Shown one piece after another: positions 17,654 to 25,592 of a DNA stretch of 64,000 bases. The DNA comes from Streptomyces roseirectus (lineage in GTDB: Bacteria > Actinomycetota > Actinomycetes > Streptomycetales > Streptomycetaceae). The position numbers were made by a program, and so were the translations under genes. The notes below the pieces were generated by a model. The model was given only the letters and a program-made list of their open reading frames with translations. It did not search any database and was not told the DNA's origin. The DNA lies in the NCBI RefSeq assembly GCF_014489635.1, contig NZ_CP060828.1:7731001-7795000 (forward strand), given 5' to 3'. Every line of letters starts with the position of its first letter. Positions within the stretch are counted from its first letter, which is position 1.

Positions 17654-18028
17654 CTAGGCCGACTTGCGGCTGTCCCGAGGATGCACCGCGAGGTTCATCG
17701 CCCCGGACCGCAGCACGGCAAGACGCTCCTCAAGGACCTCTTCGAGCTCCTCGCGGGTGCGCCGCTCCATCAACATGTCCCAATGCGTACGCGCGGGCTT
17801 GGCCTTCTTCTCCTCCGGGCCGTCGCCGTCCACGAGGAGTGCCTGCGCACCGCAGACCTTGCACTCCCACTCCGGCGGGATCTCCGCCTCGACCGAGAAG
17901 GGCATCTCGAATCGATGCCCCTTCTCGCATGCGTACTCCACGGCCTGGCGCGGGGCCAGGTCGATGCCGCGGTCCGTCTCGTAGCTGGTCACCACGAGGC
18001 GCGTGCCGCGAAGAGCTCGCTCACTCAT
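17654..18028 (-). CDS. rbpA: RbpA: RNA polymerase-binding protein
   Basis: 124-residue actinobacterial RNA polymerase-binding protein that tethers the principal sigma factor and stabilises open complexes. Visible are the basic N terminus (SERALRGTRLVVTSYETDRG), the zinc-binding core (YACEKGHRFEMPF and WECKVCGAQALL), the basic linker (EEKKAKPARTHWDMLMERR) and the C-terminal sigma-interacting helices (EELEEVLEERLAVLR). A GGGAGG ribosome site precedes the ATG. A sigma-R-type promoter lies about 60 bases upstream, matching the known induction of S. coelicolor rbpA by disulphide stress. Confidence 0.97.
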   Translation of the reverse strand: MSERALRGTRLVVTSYETDRGIDLAPRQAVEYACEKGHRFEMPFSVEAEIPPEWECKVCGAQALLVDGDGPEEKKAKPARTHWDMLMERRTREELEEVLEERLAVLRSGAMNLAVHPRDSRKSA

Positions 18029-18086
18029 GAATCGTGCCTCCCGGGCTTGTCGCCCACAGGACAGGTGTCGCTGTCGTCGTCATCCG

Positions 18087-18116
18087 GTCAACGTCCGGGC
18101 GGCGGTAAAGATTCCC
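18087..18116 (-). promoter_or_regulatory. Sigma-R promoter of rbpA
   Basis: On the minus strand GGGAAT (18111-18116), then exactly 18 bases, then GTT of GTTGAC (18087-18092). This matches the sigma-R consensus GGAAT-N18-GTT. The predicted transcript would start near 18083, giving a leader of about 55 bases to rbpA. Confidence 0.85.
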
Positions 18117-18306
18117 GTCCCGAGTCCCGTTCCGGGTCGTGCGTCGCCGTCGTAGCCGCAGCCTTGTCAACCAGTGCAGTACCCACAGGCGCCCGCTTTG
18201 TCACATCTGATCGGAGATGTAACCCAGCGTTTCGGCATCTTTGACGCGCAGTAACGGTACGCCTGGCAGGCCAAACGCGTACACTACCGCCCTTTCGCGC
18301 TGAGCG

Positions 18307-19644
18307 CTAAATCTTCTCGGGTACGGGATTTCCCGCGTCGCCGATCGCCCGCCGCACCGGCACCCGCGCGAGCAGCACGAACCCGACGACGAAGAAGACC
18401 ACCAGGGAGATGATCGCGTCCCGGTAACTACCGGTCAGTTGGTAGGTGACCCCGAACAGCAGCGGGCCCAGCCAGCTCATGCCCCGGTCGCTCATCTCGT
18501 ACGCCGAGAAGTACTCGGCCTCCTTCCCGGGCGGTACCAGGTGTGAGAACAGCGACCGGGACAGGGCCTGGCTGCCGCCGAGAACCATCCCGATGGCCGC
18601 GGCGAGCAGGAAGAAGCCGACCGGGTTCCCGGCGGGCAGGAAGTAGCCCGCGCCCAGCGTGAGCGTCCAGGCCGCCAGGGACCCCAGAATCGTCCGCTTG
18701 GCCCCGTACGTCCGGGCGAGCCGCCCCATCCCCAGCGCGCCCGCGACCGCCAGCACCTGCACCAGCAGGACGGCCGTGATCAACGTGGACTGGCTCAGGC
18801 CCAGTTCCTCGGAGCCGTACACGGACGCCTGCGAGATCACCGTCTGGATGCCGTCGTTGTAGATCAGATAAGCCAGCAGGAAGGCGAGGGTCAGCCGGTG
18901 GCGGCGCATGTCCCGGATCGTCGCCGCGAACTGCCGCAGCCCCGGCGCGGACGCCCGCGCGTGAGGAGCCGGGGGCCGGTCGCGCAGCCGCAGCAGCGGG
19001 ATCAGCGTGAAACCGCCCCACCACAGGCCCGCCGACGCCAGACAGATCCGCACGGCCGTCGACTCGGACACCCCGAACGAGTCGTGCGCCAGGTACAGCA
19101 CCAGATCGACGACCAGGACGATCGAACCGGCCGCGTACCCGAACGCCCACCCGCGCGAGGAGACCGCGTCCCGCTCCTCGGGGCCCGCGATCTGGGGCAG
19201 GTAGGCGTTGTAGAGCATCATCGACACGGCCTGGGAGGCGTTCGCGACGATCAGCAGGGCCCCGCCCAGCAGATACCGGTCGCCGCCCAGGAAGAACATC
19301 CCCAGCGTCGCCGCCGCCCCCGTGTACGCCGTCACCGCCAGGAGCGGCTTCTTGCGTCCCTTGCGGTCCGCCGCGGCCCCCACCAGGGGCATCAGGACGA
19401 CGGCCACGATCACCGACAGGGACACCGAGTACGCGAAGAACGACCCCGCGCGCACCGGGATCCCGAGGGGGTGCACATAGCCGTCGGCGTCGGCGGCCTC
19501 CTCGGCGACCGACGTCAGATAGGGGCCCAGGAACACGGTGAGGACGCTCGTCGAGTAGACGGAGCACGCCCAGTCGTAGAAGTACCAGCCGCGCTGCTCG
19601 CGCCGGCGGTCCGTGGCGTCCGCCACCAGGGTGTCGCTCCCCAC
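18307..19644 (-). CDS. MFS transporter of the UMF1/Atg22-like group
   Basis: 445 residues with about 12 transmembrane helices. The N-terminal GWYFYDWACSVYSTSVLTVF is the hallmark of the Atg22/UMF1 branch of the major facilitator superfamily, and the MFS loop 2-3 motif appears as GAAADRKGRKKPLL. The yeast homologue exports amino acids from the vacuole; the bacterial substrate is unknown. The start is GTG. The gene lies 40 bases downstream of the glycerophosphodiesterase gene on the same strand and may be cotranscribed with it. Confidence 0.85.
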   Translation of the reverse strand: MGSDTLVADATDRRREQRGWYFYDWACSVYSTSVLTVFLGPYLTSVAEEAADADGYVHPLGIPVRAGSFFAYSVSLSVIVAVVLMPLVGAAADRKGRKKPLLAVTAYTGAAATLGMFFLGGDRYLLGGALLIVANASQAVSMMLYNAYLPQIAGPEERDAVSSRGWAFGYAAGSIVLVVDLVLYLAHDSFGVSESTAVRICLASAGLWWGGFTLIPLLRLRDRPPAPHARASAPGLRQFAATIRDMRRHRLTLAFLLAYLIYNDGIQTVISQASVYGSEELGLSQSTLITAVLLVQVLAVAGALGMGRLARTYGAKRTILGSLAAWTLTLGAGYFLPAGNPVGFFLLAAAIGMVLGGSQALSRSLFSHLVPPGKEAEYFSAYEMSDRGMSWLGPLLFGVTYQLTGSYRDAIISLVVFFVVGFVLLARVPVRRAIGDAGNPVPEKI

Positions 19645-19684
19645 CCGTGCCTCGCTTCCCCGTGGAACCGCCGCGCGAGGCGCC

Positions 19685-20452
19685 TCAGGCCCAGACGCCC
19701 CGCTCCTGCATGACCTCGCGCAGCGTGCCGATGTGATCGGTCATGATGCCATCCACGCCGAGGTCCAGGAGCCGGTGCATGCGCGCCGGTTCGTTGACGG
19801 TCCACACGTGCACCTGGAGTCCGCGCGCGTGGGCCGCGCGCACGAAGCGCCGGTCCACCACCGGGATGCCCGACTGGGCCACCGGCACCTGCGCGGCCAC
19901 CGCCGACCGCCGCACCGTCGCGGGCACGCCCCAGGAGCGCAGCCGCAGGTTCAGCACGCCCCGCGTCCCGTACGACGTCGCCAGGCGCGGCCCCGCCAGC
20001 CGCTGGGCGCGCAGCACCCGCGCCTCCGAGAAGGAGCCCACGCAGACGCGGTCCCAGGAGTTCGTGCGGGCGATCAGGTTGAGCAGCGGGTGCAGCGCCG
20101 GCTCGGCCTTCATGTCGACGTTCCAGTGGACCTCAGGGAACGTCTCCAGCAGCTCCTCGAACAGCGGCACGGGTTCCTTGCCGCCCACGCGCGCGCGTGC
20201 GACGTCCGCCCACGGCAGGTCGGCGATGCGGCCCGCGCCGTCGGTGACCCGGTCCAGGGTGGCGTCGTGGAAGGCGGCCAGCTTGCCGTCGCGCGTGGCG
20301 TGGACGTCCGTCTCGATGTACCGGTAGCCCGCCGCGACCGCGCGCTGGAACTGCGCCACGGTGTTCTCCAGGCCGTCCGCCGCCCCGCCGCGGTGCGCGA
20401 ACGGGATGGGGCCCGGGTGGTCGAGGTAGGGGTGGCGTATCAGCGTGGTCAC
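19685..20452 (-). CDS. Glycerophosphodiester phosphodiesterase
   Basis: 255-residue GDPD-family TIM barrel. The catalytic HRGG is at residues 20-23 (FAHRGGAADGLENTVAQF), followed by the metal ligands ETDVHATRDGKLAAFHDATLD and the later KAEP. The C-terminal VHVWTVNEPARM and LGVDGIMTDHIG complete the family pattern. There is no signal peptide, so it is probably cytoplasmic, hydrolysing glycerophosphodiesters to glycerol 3-phosphate plus alcohol. Its start overlaps the stop of the YczE gene by four bases (ATGA on the minus strand), so the two are coupled. Confidence 0.9.
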   Translation of the reverse strand: MTTLIRHPYLDHPGPIPFAHRGGAADGLENTVAQFQRAVAAGYRYIETDVHATRDGKLAAFHDATLDRVTDGAGRIADLPWADVARARVGGKEPVPLFEELLETFPEVHWNVDMKAEPALHPLLNLIARTNSWDRVCVGSFSEARVLRAQRLAGPRLATSYGTRGVLNLRLRSWGVPATVRRSAVAAQVPVAQSGIPVVDRRFVRAAHARGLQVHVWTVNEPARMHRLLDLGVDGIMTDHIGTLREVMQERGVWA

Positions 20453-21102
20453 CGCGGAAGTATGGCCTCCCGGGGTGTCCCGGTGGCAACGGCCGTCTCG
20501 CCGTCCGGTGCCGGGCCGACGGCGAACACCCTCAGGAACACCTGCGCCAGCGGCCCGATCGACAGCGCGTACAGCACCGTCCCGGCCCCGAGGGTGCCGC
20601 CCAGCGCGAACCCGGTCGCCACCACCGCCACCTCGATCGCCGTCCGCATCAGCCGGATCGAGCGCCCGGTGCGCCGGTGCAGCCCCGTCATCAGCCCGTC
20701 CCGGGGGCCGGGGCCGAACGCCGCCGCGATGTAGAGCCCGGTCGCCACGCCGTTCAGGACGATGGCCGCGAGCATCAGGGGGATCCGGACGGCCAGGCCG
20801 TGGACGTCAGGGGCCAGGGCGAGCGTGGCGTCCATCGCGAGGCCGACGGCGAAGACGTTGGAGACCGTGCCGAGTCCCGGGCGCTGGCGCAGCGGGATCC
20901 ACAGGAGCAGGACCAGCGCGCCCACGGCGATCGCCACCTCGCCGATCGTCAGCCCGGTCAGCTCGGCGAGCCCCTGGTGCAGCACGCCCCAGGGCTCCAG
21001 ACCGAGCCCCGCCCGCACCAGGAGGGCCGCGCTGGCGCCGTACAGCGCGAGACCGGCGTAGAGCTGGACGAGCCGCCGTCCGAGGCGGTTGCGGGTGGAC
21101 AA
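20449..21102 (-). CDS. YczE-like integral membrane protein
   Basis: 217 residues with about five transmembrane helices (LYAGLALYGASAALLVRAGLG, AIAVGALVLLLWIPL, AVGLAMDATLALAP, IPLMLAAIVLNGVATGLYIAA and another near 170). GLGLEPWGVLHQGLAE and GPGPRDGLMTGLHRRTG identify the YczE/YitT-like family. Members often sit next to MocR/GntR regulators, as here, and are suspected of moving a small molecule. The gene is divergent from the MocR gene at 21202, with candidate operator repeats between. Confidence 0.8.
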   Translation of the reverse strand: MSTRNRLGRRLVQLYAGLALYGASAALLVRAGLGLEPWGVLHQGLAELTGLTIGEVAIAVGALVLLLWIPLRQRPGLGTVSNVFAVGLAMDATLALAPDVHGLAVRIPLMLAAIVLNGVATGLYIAAAFGPGPRDGLMTGLHRRTGRSIRLMRTAIEVAVVATGFALGGTLGAGTVLYALSIGPLAQVFLRVFAVGPAPDGETAVATGTPREAILPR

Positions 21103-21123
21103 GGGGACCCCCTGCTGGTCGAA

Positions 21124-21197
21124 GTGGACTGGTGCGTGTCACTCTGTGGGGGAGGAAGACGGGTCTTCCATGGCCAATTCGGGGAAGGTGGACTGAT
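21124..21197. promoter_or_regulatory. Candidate MocR operators between YczE and MocR genes
   Basis: Two direct repeats GTGGACTGGT (21124-21133) and GTGGACTGAT (21188-21197) are 64 bases apart, about six helical turns, flanking a perfect 7-bp-arm palindrome GGAAGAC-GG-GTCTTCC (21154-21169). MocR regulators typically bind same-orientation repeats on one face of the DNA. Confidence 0.5.
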
Positions 21198-21201
21198 CTC
21201 C

Positions 21202-22701
21202 ATGACGCAGTGGACCTCGGCGGTGGGGCCGGCGCAACTCGCGCGGCTGCTGACGTCCCAGCAGGACCGCCCGGCCGGTCCTGGCACCCGCCGCCCGCCC
21301 GCCTACCGGGCCCTCGCCGACGGCGTCCGCGTGCTCGTCCTGGAGGGCCGCGTCCCGGTCGCCGCCCGGCTGCCCGCCGAACGGGAACTGGCCGTGGCGC
21401 TGTCGGTGAGCCGGACGACCGTGGCGGCGGCCTACGAGGCGCTGCGCGCGGAGGGGTTCCTGGAGTCGCGGCGCGGCGCCGGGAGCTGGACCGTCGTGCC
21501 CGCCGGAAACCCCCTGCCCGCGCGCGGGCTCGAACCGCTGCCCCCCGAAGCCCTCGGCTCGGTGATCGACCTCGGCTGCGCGGCGCTGCCCGCCCCCGAG
21601 CCCTGGCTCACCCGCGCCGTCCAGGGCGCCCTGGAGGAGCTGCCGCCCTACGCGCACACGCACGGCGACTACCCGGCCGGACTGCCCGCCCTGCGCGCGA
21701 TGATCGCCGAGCGCTACACCGCGCGCGGGATCCCCACCATGCCCGAACAGATCATGGTGACGACCGGCGCGATGGGCGCGATCGACGCGATCTGCCACCT
21801 CTTCGGCGGACGCGGCGAACGCATCGCCGTCGAGTCGCCCTCGTACGCCAACATCCTCCAGCTCATGCGGGAGGCGGGCGCGCGCCTGGTGCCCGTCGCC
21901 ATGGCCGAGGGCCTGTCCGGCTGGGACATGGACCGCTGGCGCCAGATCCTCCGAGAGGCCGCGCCGCGCATCGCCTACGTGGTCGCCGACTTCCACAACC
22001 CCACCGGCGCCCTCGCGGACGACGACCAGCGGCGCGGCCTCGTGGAGGCGGCCCGGTCCGCCGGGACGGTCCTGGTGGCCGACGAGACCATGACCGAGCT
22101 GTGGCTCGACGAGGACGTCTCGATGCCCCGGCCCGTGTGCGGGTTCGACCCCGCCGGATCGACCGTGATCACCGTTGGATCGGCCAGCAAGGCGTTCTGG
22201 GCCGGGATGCGCATCGGCTGGGTGCGGGCCGCCCCCGACGTCATCCGCAGCCTCGTCGCCGCGCGCGCGTACGCCGACCTCGGCACGCCCGTCCTGGAGC
22301 AGCTGGCCGTCAACTGGCTGTTCTCCACCGGGGGCTGGTCGCAGGCCGTCGAGCTGCGCCGGGTCCAGGCCCGCGAGAACCGGGACGCGCTCGTCGCCGC
22401 CCTGCGCGCTCAGCTGCCCACGTGGGAATACGAGGTGCCCCGGGGCGGGCTCACGCTGTGGGTGCGCGCCGGGGGGCTCTCCGGGTCGCGGCTCGCCGAG
22501 GCGGGGGAGCGGGTCGGCGTACGGGTGCCGTCCGGGCCCCGGTTCGGGGTGGACGGGGCGTTCGAGGGGTACGTGCGGCTGCCGTTCACCGTGGGGGGCG
22601 CGGTGGCGGAGGAGGCCGCCGCGCGGCTCGCCGCCGCGTCCCGGCTGGTGGAGAGCGGGCGGTCGGGAGGCGGGGAGACGCCTCGGACGTTCGTGGCGTG
22701 A
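21202..22701 (+). CDS. MocR/PdxR-family GntR regulator with aminotransferase domain
   Basis: 499 residues. The N-terminal winged helix (about 25-95; PAERELAVALSVSRTTVAAAYEALRAEGFLESRRGAG) is fused to a fold-type-I aminotransferase-like domain (about 120-470). The PLP lysine sits in VGSASKAFWAGMRIGWVRA, with HNPTGALADDDQR and VVADFHNPTG upstream. Such proteins sense PLP or an amino-acid adduct. The likely target is the divergent YczE-glycerophosphodiesterase-MFS run. The ATG was chosen over the open upstream frame because it opens the recognised protein. It ends in a terminator shared with the FtsK-like gene. Confidence 0.9.
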   Translation: MTQWTSAVGPAQLARLLTSQQDRPAGPGTRRPPAYRALADGVRVLVLEGRVPVAARLPAERELAVALSVSRTTVAAAYEALRAEGFLESRRGAGSWTVVPAGNPLPARGLEPLPPEALGSVIDLGCAALPAPEPWLTRAVQGALEELPPYAHTHGDYPAGLPALRAMIAERYTARGIPTMPEQIMVTTGAMGAIDAICHLFGGRGERIAVESPSYANILQLMREAGARLVPVAMAEGLSGWDMDRWRQILREAAPRIAYVVADFHNPTGALADDDQRRGLVEAARSAGTVLVADETMTELWLDEDVSMPRPVCGFDPAGSTVITVGSASKAFWAGMRIGWVRAAPDVIRSLVAARAYADLGTPVLEQLAVNWLFSTGGWSQAVELRRVQARENRDALVAALRAQLPTWEYEVPRGGLTLWVRAGGLSGSRLAEAGERVGVRVPSGPRFGVDGAFEGYVRLPFTVGGAVAEEAAARLAAASRLVESGRSGGGETPRTFVA

Positions 22702-22722
22702 GATCCGGCGTGTCGAGGAAAC

Positions 22723-22758
22723 GGTAAGGGGCGCCCTCCATGGAGGACGCCCCTTACC
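22723..22758. terminator. Bidirectional terminator between MocR and FtsK-like genes
   Basis: An 18-bp inverted repeat with no loop and one mismatch; the outer arms are GGTAAGGGGCG and CGCCCCTTACC. It lies 21 bases after the MocR stop and 40 bases beyond the stop of the converging gene. Confidence 0.75.
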
Positions 22759-22805
22759 TGTGTGGCCTAGCGGCTCACGACCTGTGCGGCCTGGCGGCTC
22801 ACGCC
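22758..22805. repeat. 24-base tandem duplication across a stop codon
   Basis: Two adjacent 24-base units (22758-22781 and 22782-22805) match at 21 positions; the shared part is CTGTG-GGCCT-GCGGCTCACG. The right unit contains the stop codon of the minus-strand FtsK-like gene, so the duplication copied its last codon, its stop and the following bases. Confidence 0.7.
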
Positions 22806-24361
22806 TTCTCCAGGGACACCGTCTCCACCGACACCGTGTCGTCGTCGGCCGGGGCGGTGCGCGGCGGCAGGAGGTCGAGCACCGCCTGCCGGTCGGCGTC
22901 GCTGGTGGCGTCGTCGTACGGGTCCGGGGTCGCCGGGACCTGGAGGCGGTGGACGGGGCCGGTGCCGAGGCGCGCGTAGCCGCGGCCCGGGGGCATGTGG
23001 TCGACGGGGGTGGTGTGCGGGGGCGCGCCCAGGACCGCCGTCAGCTGGTGCGGGGACGCCGGGCCGAGCACCACGCGTGCGCGTGTGTGCTGGCGTACGG
23101 CGTCGGAGAGGGCGTCCAGGGCGTCGAACTGCTCCGCCACGACGACCGTCACCTGGGCGGCCCGGCCGTGCCGCAGAGGCGTCTGGAGGTGGGTCTGGGG
23201 GTCCTTCTGGCCGTCGGCGGACGCCAGGTGGGTGAAGGCGCTCGGACGGTCCAGGAGGATCCACAGGGGGCGCTTGGTGTCCTCGGGCGGGGGGTGACCC
23301 GCCTGCCGGGCACGGTTGGCGGCGATCAGCCGCCGTTCCGTCTCCTGCGCCGCCCACTCCAGTCCGGTCAGCGCCCCGGCGAGCCCGACCTCGACGCCCA
23401 GGACGCCGTCCCGGCCGGTCAGGCACGCGTACTCGCCGGTGCCGCCGCCGTCGACGACCAGGACGTCGCCGTGCTGGAGTGCCTGGAGCGCGATCGAGCG
23501 CAGGAGGGTCGAGGTGCCCGTGCCGGGCTGGCCGACGGCCAGGAGGTGGGGCTCGGTGGAGCGGATGCCGGTGCGCCAGACGACCGGCGGGACGTCGCGC
23601 AGCTCCTCGCCGTGGGTGAGCGGGAGCGTGCGCTGGGTGTGGGAGGGGTCGGTGAGGCCCAGCACCGTCTCGCCGGGGGCGGTGACGAAGCGCTGGGCGG
23701 CGATGTCGGCGGGCAGCGGGGCGAGGACGTCGACGGTGAGTTCGTTGCCCTCCTCGTCCCAGGCGAACAGGTACTCGCGGCCCCGGCCGGCCTTGGCGGC
23801 GAGCAGTTGCTCCACGCGTGCGCGCGCCTCTGCCTCGCCGTCCGGGAAGTACGCCGGATAGCGGATGCGCAGCCGGGCGACGCGGCCCGAGTCGTCGAAG
23901 TCGTACGCCGGGAACGCCTTCTCCCAGTCGCCGCCGTGGGCGTACAGGGGGGAGGGGTCCTCGGCGGTCGAGAAGTACGGGACCAGGGCCTCGTACAGCG
24001 CGCCGAGACGCGCCGTCTGGGCCTCGTCGGGGCCTTCCGGGGCCGGCGGGGTGCGGTCCCGGCCGTGCCAGGCCGCCGCAGCCATCAGCGTGACGACGGC
24101 GAGCAGCGGCCCGTACGGCACGAGCGCCACCACCAGGACCACCGAGGCCACCAGGAACAGCAGCGGCCCGCGCTTGTCCTTGGGGGTCTCGGCCCACCTG
24201 CGCCGCCCGGCCGAGGCCAGCCGGCGCAGCCCGCGGGAGACCGTGATCAGCGGGTGCAGGACGTCGGTGGCGCTGTCGGCCGCCGTCCGGGCCAGTTCCC
24301 GGCTCCGGGCGATCTGCGCGCTGCCTGTGCTCAGAATGCGGGGGAGGGGGCGCCGGGCCAC
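22799..24361 (-). CDS. FtsK/SpoIIIE-like membrane ATPase with altered Walker A
   Basis: 520 residues from a GTG with an AGGAG site upstream. Residues 1-55 are polar, then two hydrophobic helices (LLFLVASVVLVVALVPYGPL, LAVVTLMAAAAW), then a soluble domain, then a P-loop module beginning about residue 275. The layout and HLLAVGQPGTG...LLRSIALQAL resemble FtsK/Tra-type ATPases. The P-loop reads GQPGTGTST, with threonine where the Walker A lysine belongs, so ATP hydrolysis may be lost. A Walker B-like PLWILLDRPS follows. The role is unknown; a small membrane protein is encoded 34 bases upstream and is probably its partner. Confidence 0.7.
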   Translation of the reverse strand: MARRPLPRILSTGSAQIARSRELARTAADSATDVLHPLITVSRGLRRLASAGRRRWAETPKDKRGPLLFLVASVVLVVALVPYGPLLAVVTLMAAAAWHGRDRTPPAPEGPDEAQTARLGALYEALVPYFSTAEDPSPLYAHGGDWEKAFPAYDFDDSGRVARLRIRYPAYFPDGEAEARARVEQLLAAKAGRGREYLFAWDEEGNELTVDVLAPLPADIAAQRFVTAPGETVLGLTDPSHTQRTLPLTHGEELRDVPPVVWRTGIRSTEPHLLAVGQPGTGTSTLLRSIALQALQHGDVLVVDGGGTGEYACLTGRDGVLGVEVGLAGALTGLEWAAQETERRLIAANRARQAGHPPPEDTKRPLWILLDRPSAFTHLASADGQKDPQTHLQTPLRHGRAAQVTVVVAEQFDALDALSDAVRQHTRARVVLGPASPHQLTAVLGAPPHTTPVDHMPPGRGYARLGTGPVHRLQVPATPDPYDDATSDADRQAVLDLLPPRTAPADDDTVSVETVSLEKA

Positions 24362-24395
24362 TGGTGTCTCCTGGAGGTGCGTACGGGAGGTGGGG

Positions 24396-24590
24396 TCAGA
24401 ACTTGATGCCGCCGAGCAGGCTCGCCAGGCTCTCGCCGCCCGCCTTGATGCTCGGGGCGATCGCCGTGCTCGCCATGTAGAAGCCGAAGAGCGCGGCCAC
24501 CAGCGCGTGGGACGCCTTGAGGCCGTCCTTCTTGAAGAAGAGGAAGACGATGATGCCGAGCAGGACCACACCTGAGATGGACAGGATCAT
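24396..24590 (-). CDS. 64-residue membrane protein upstream of FtsK-like gene
   Basis: MILSISGVVLLGIIVFLFFK is a clear N-terminal transmembrane helix; a second weaker hydrophobic stretch follows (ALVAALFGFYMAST), then a glycine- and serine-containing tail. An AGGAGAA ribosome site precedes the ATG. With 34 bases to the FtsK-like start it is almost certainly in the same operon. Small hydrophobic partners of this size often accompany FtsK/Tra-like ATPases in streptomycetes. No specific function is recognised. Confidence 0.7.
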   Translation of the reverse strand: MILSISGVVLLGIIVFLFFKKDGLKASHALVAALFGFYMASTAIAPSIKAGGESLASLLGGIKF

Positions 24591-24647
24591 TTGAGTTCTC
24601 CTGGCTAGGGGGGACAGTCACCATGAGTACTTCCAGGCTCACAGGAT

Positions 24648-24657
24648 GTATCTATAC
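24648..24657. promoter_or_regulatory. AT-rich palindrome in the divergent region
   Basis: GTAT-CT-ATAC inside an AT-rich stretch (24640-24680) that stands out from the GC-rich background. It lies 58 bases upstream of the small membrane protein gene on the minus strand and is a candidate promoter or operator for that operon. Confidence 0.35.
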
Positions 24658-24864
24658 GATAAAAGGTGTAAAAGGGTGAATTGCCGCGAATTTCGCCCGT
24701 TCGGGGTAACCCGGCTTGCGCCGTCCGAAGGGGAGGATTGCCTCGAACGGGGCTGTTCGTGATCTTTGCCGCAGCAGGCTCCACCCATGTGCGCGACGAG
24801 CCAGTACCCTGTCGATTCACCCGTACGGCACACAGCGACGGCATCCGAGAGGCGGTCCGAACCG

Positions 24865-25257
24865 ATGGCTGAAGCCCCCGACCCCGAGGTCGTGGAGCTG
24901 GCGACCAAGATCTTCGATCTGGCCCGGCAGGGGCGGACCGAGGCGCTGGTGGCGTACGTGGACGCCGGCGTTCCGGCCGACCTCACCAACGACCGCGGCG
25001 ACTCCCTCGTGATGCTCGCCGCCTACCACGGCCACGCCGACGCCGTCCGGGCGCTCCTCGACCGCGGCGCGCCCGCGGGCGACGTCAACGACCGGGGTCA
25101 GACCCCGCTCGCCGGGGCCGCCTTCAAGGGCGAGACGGAGGTCGTCCGGATCCTCCTGGCGGCCGGCGCCGACCCCGCCGAGGGCACCCCCTCGGCCGTC
25201 GACACGGCCCGGATGTTCGGCCGGACAGAGCTTCTGGAGCTGTTCGCCACACGGTGA
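24865..25257 (+). CDS. Ankyrin-repeat protein (130 aa)
   Basis: Three ankyrin-type units: EALVAYVDAGVPADLTNDRG, DSLVMLAAYHGHADAVRALL with DRGAPAGDVNDRG, and QTPLAGAAFKGETEVVRILL with AAGADP, then a capping helix (SAVDTARMFGRTELLELFATR). The protein is a protein-binding scaffold with no catalytic motif. The ATG opens MAEAPDPEVVELATKIFDLA; the longer upstream frame is not ankyrin-like. It is divergent from the small membrane protein gene. The partner is unknown. Confidence 0.85.
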   Translation: MAEAPDPEVVELATKIFDLARQGRTEALVAYVDAGVPADLTNDRGDSLVMLAAYHGHADAVRALLDRGAPAGDVNDRGQTPLAGAAFKGETEVVRILLAAGADPAEGTPSAVDTARMFGRTELLELFATR

Positions 25258-25486
25258 ACCGCGGGCTAGGATGCGGCGGCCACCAGGCGATAAACAGATT
25301 TTCACCAGGTAAATCGACCACAACGGGGGAGGCGGTACGAAGCCGCCGGAAATTTCGGTCGCGGCAGGCAGAACGGCCGGGTCATCATGACGACGTGATT
25401 CACGGACACGATGGCTGGGCAGGTGTTGCCGCACCGCGTGGGCCGTGACGCGGTCCGCATGGGCCACCGACGAGAGGCAGAGGAAG

Positions 25487-25546
25487 ATGGTCTACAGCAA
25501 GCAAGAGACGGCGGGCGCCCCGACGTGTTGTCACGCGGCCAGGTAG
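25487..25546 (+). CDS. Possible 19-residue peptide with CC motif
   Basis: ATG followed by 18 codons and TAG, encoding a peptide that begins MVYSKQETAGAP and ends TCCHAAR. An AGAGGAAG ribosome site lies just before it. It sits in a 335-base gap between the ankyrin and HEAT-like genes, 46 bases before the latter, where no other gene is seen. It could be a leader peptide, a small peptide product or chance. I do not recognise a family. Confidence 0.35.
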   Translation: MVYSKQETAGAPTCCHAAR

Positions 25547-25592
25547 TGCACGATCCCCGGTTGCGTCGACGCTTGATGTGAGGCTGTTTCCC

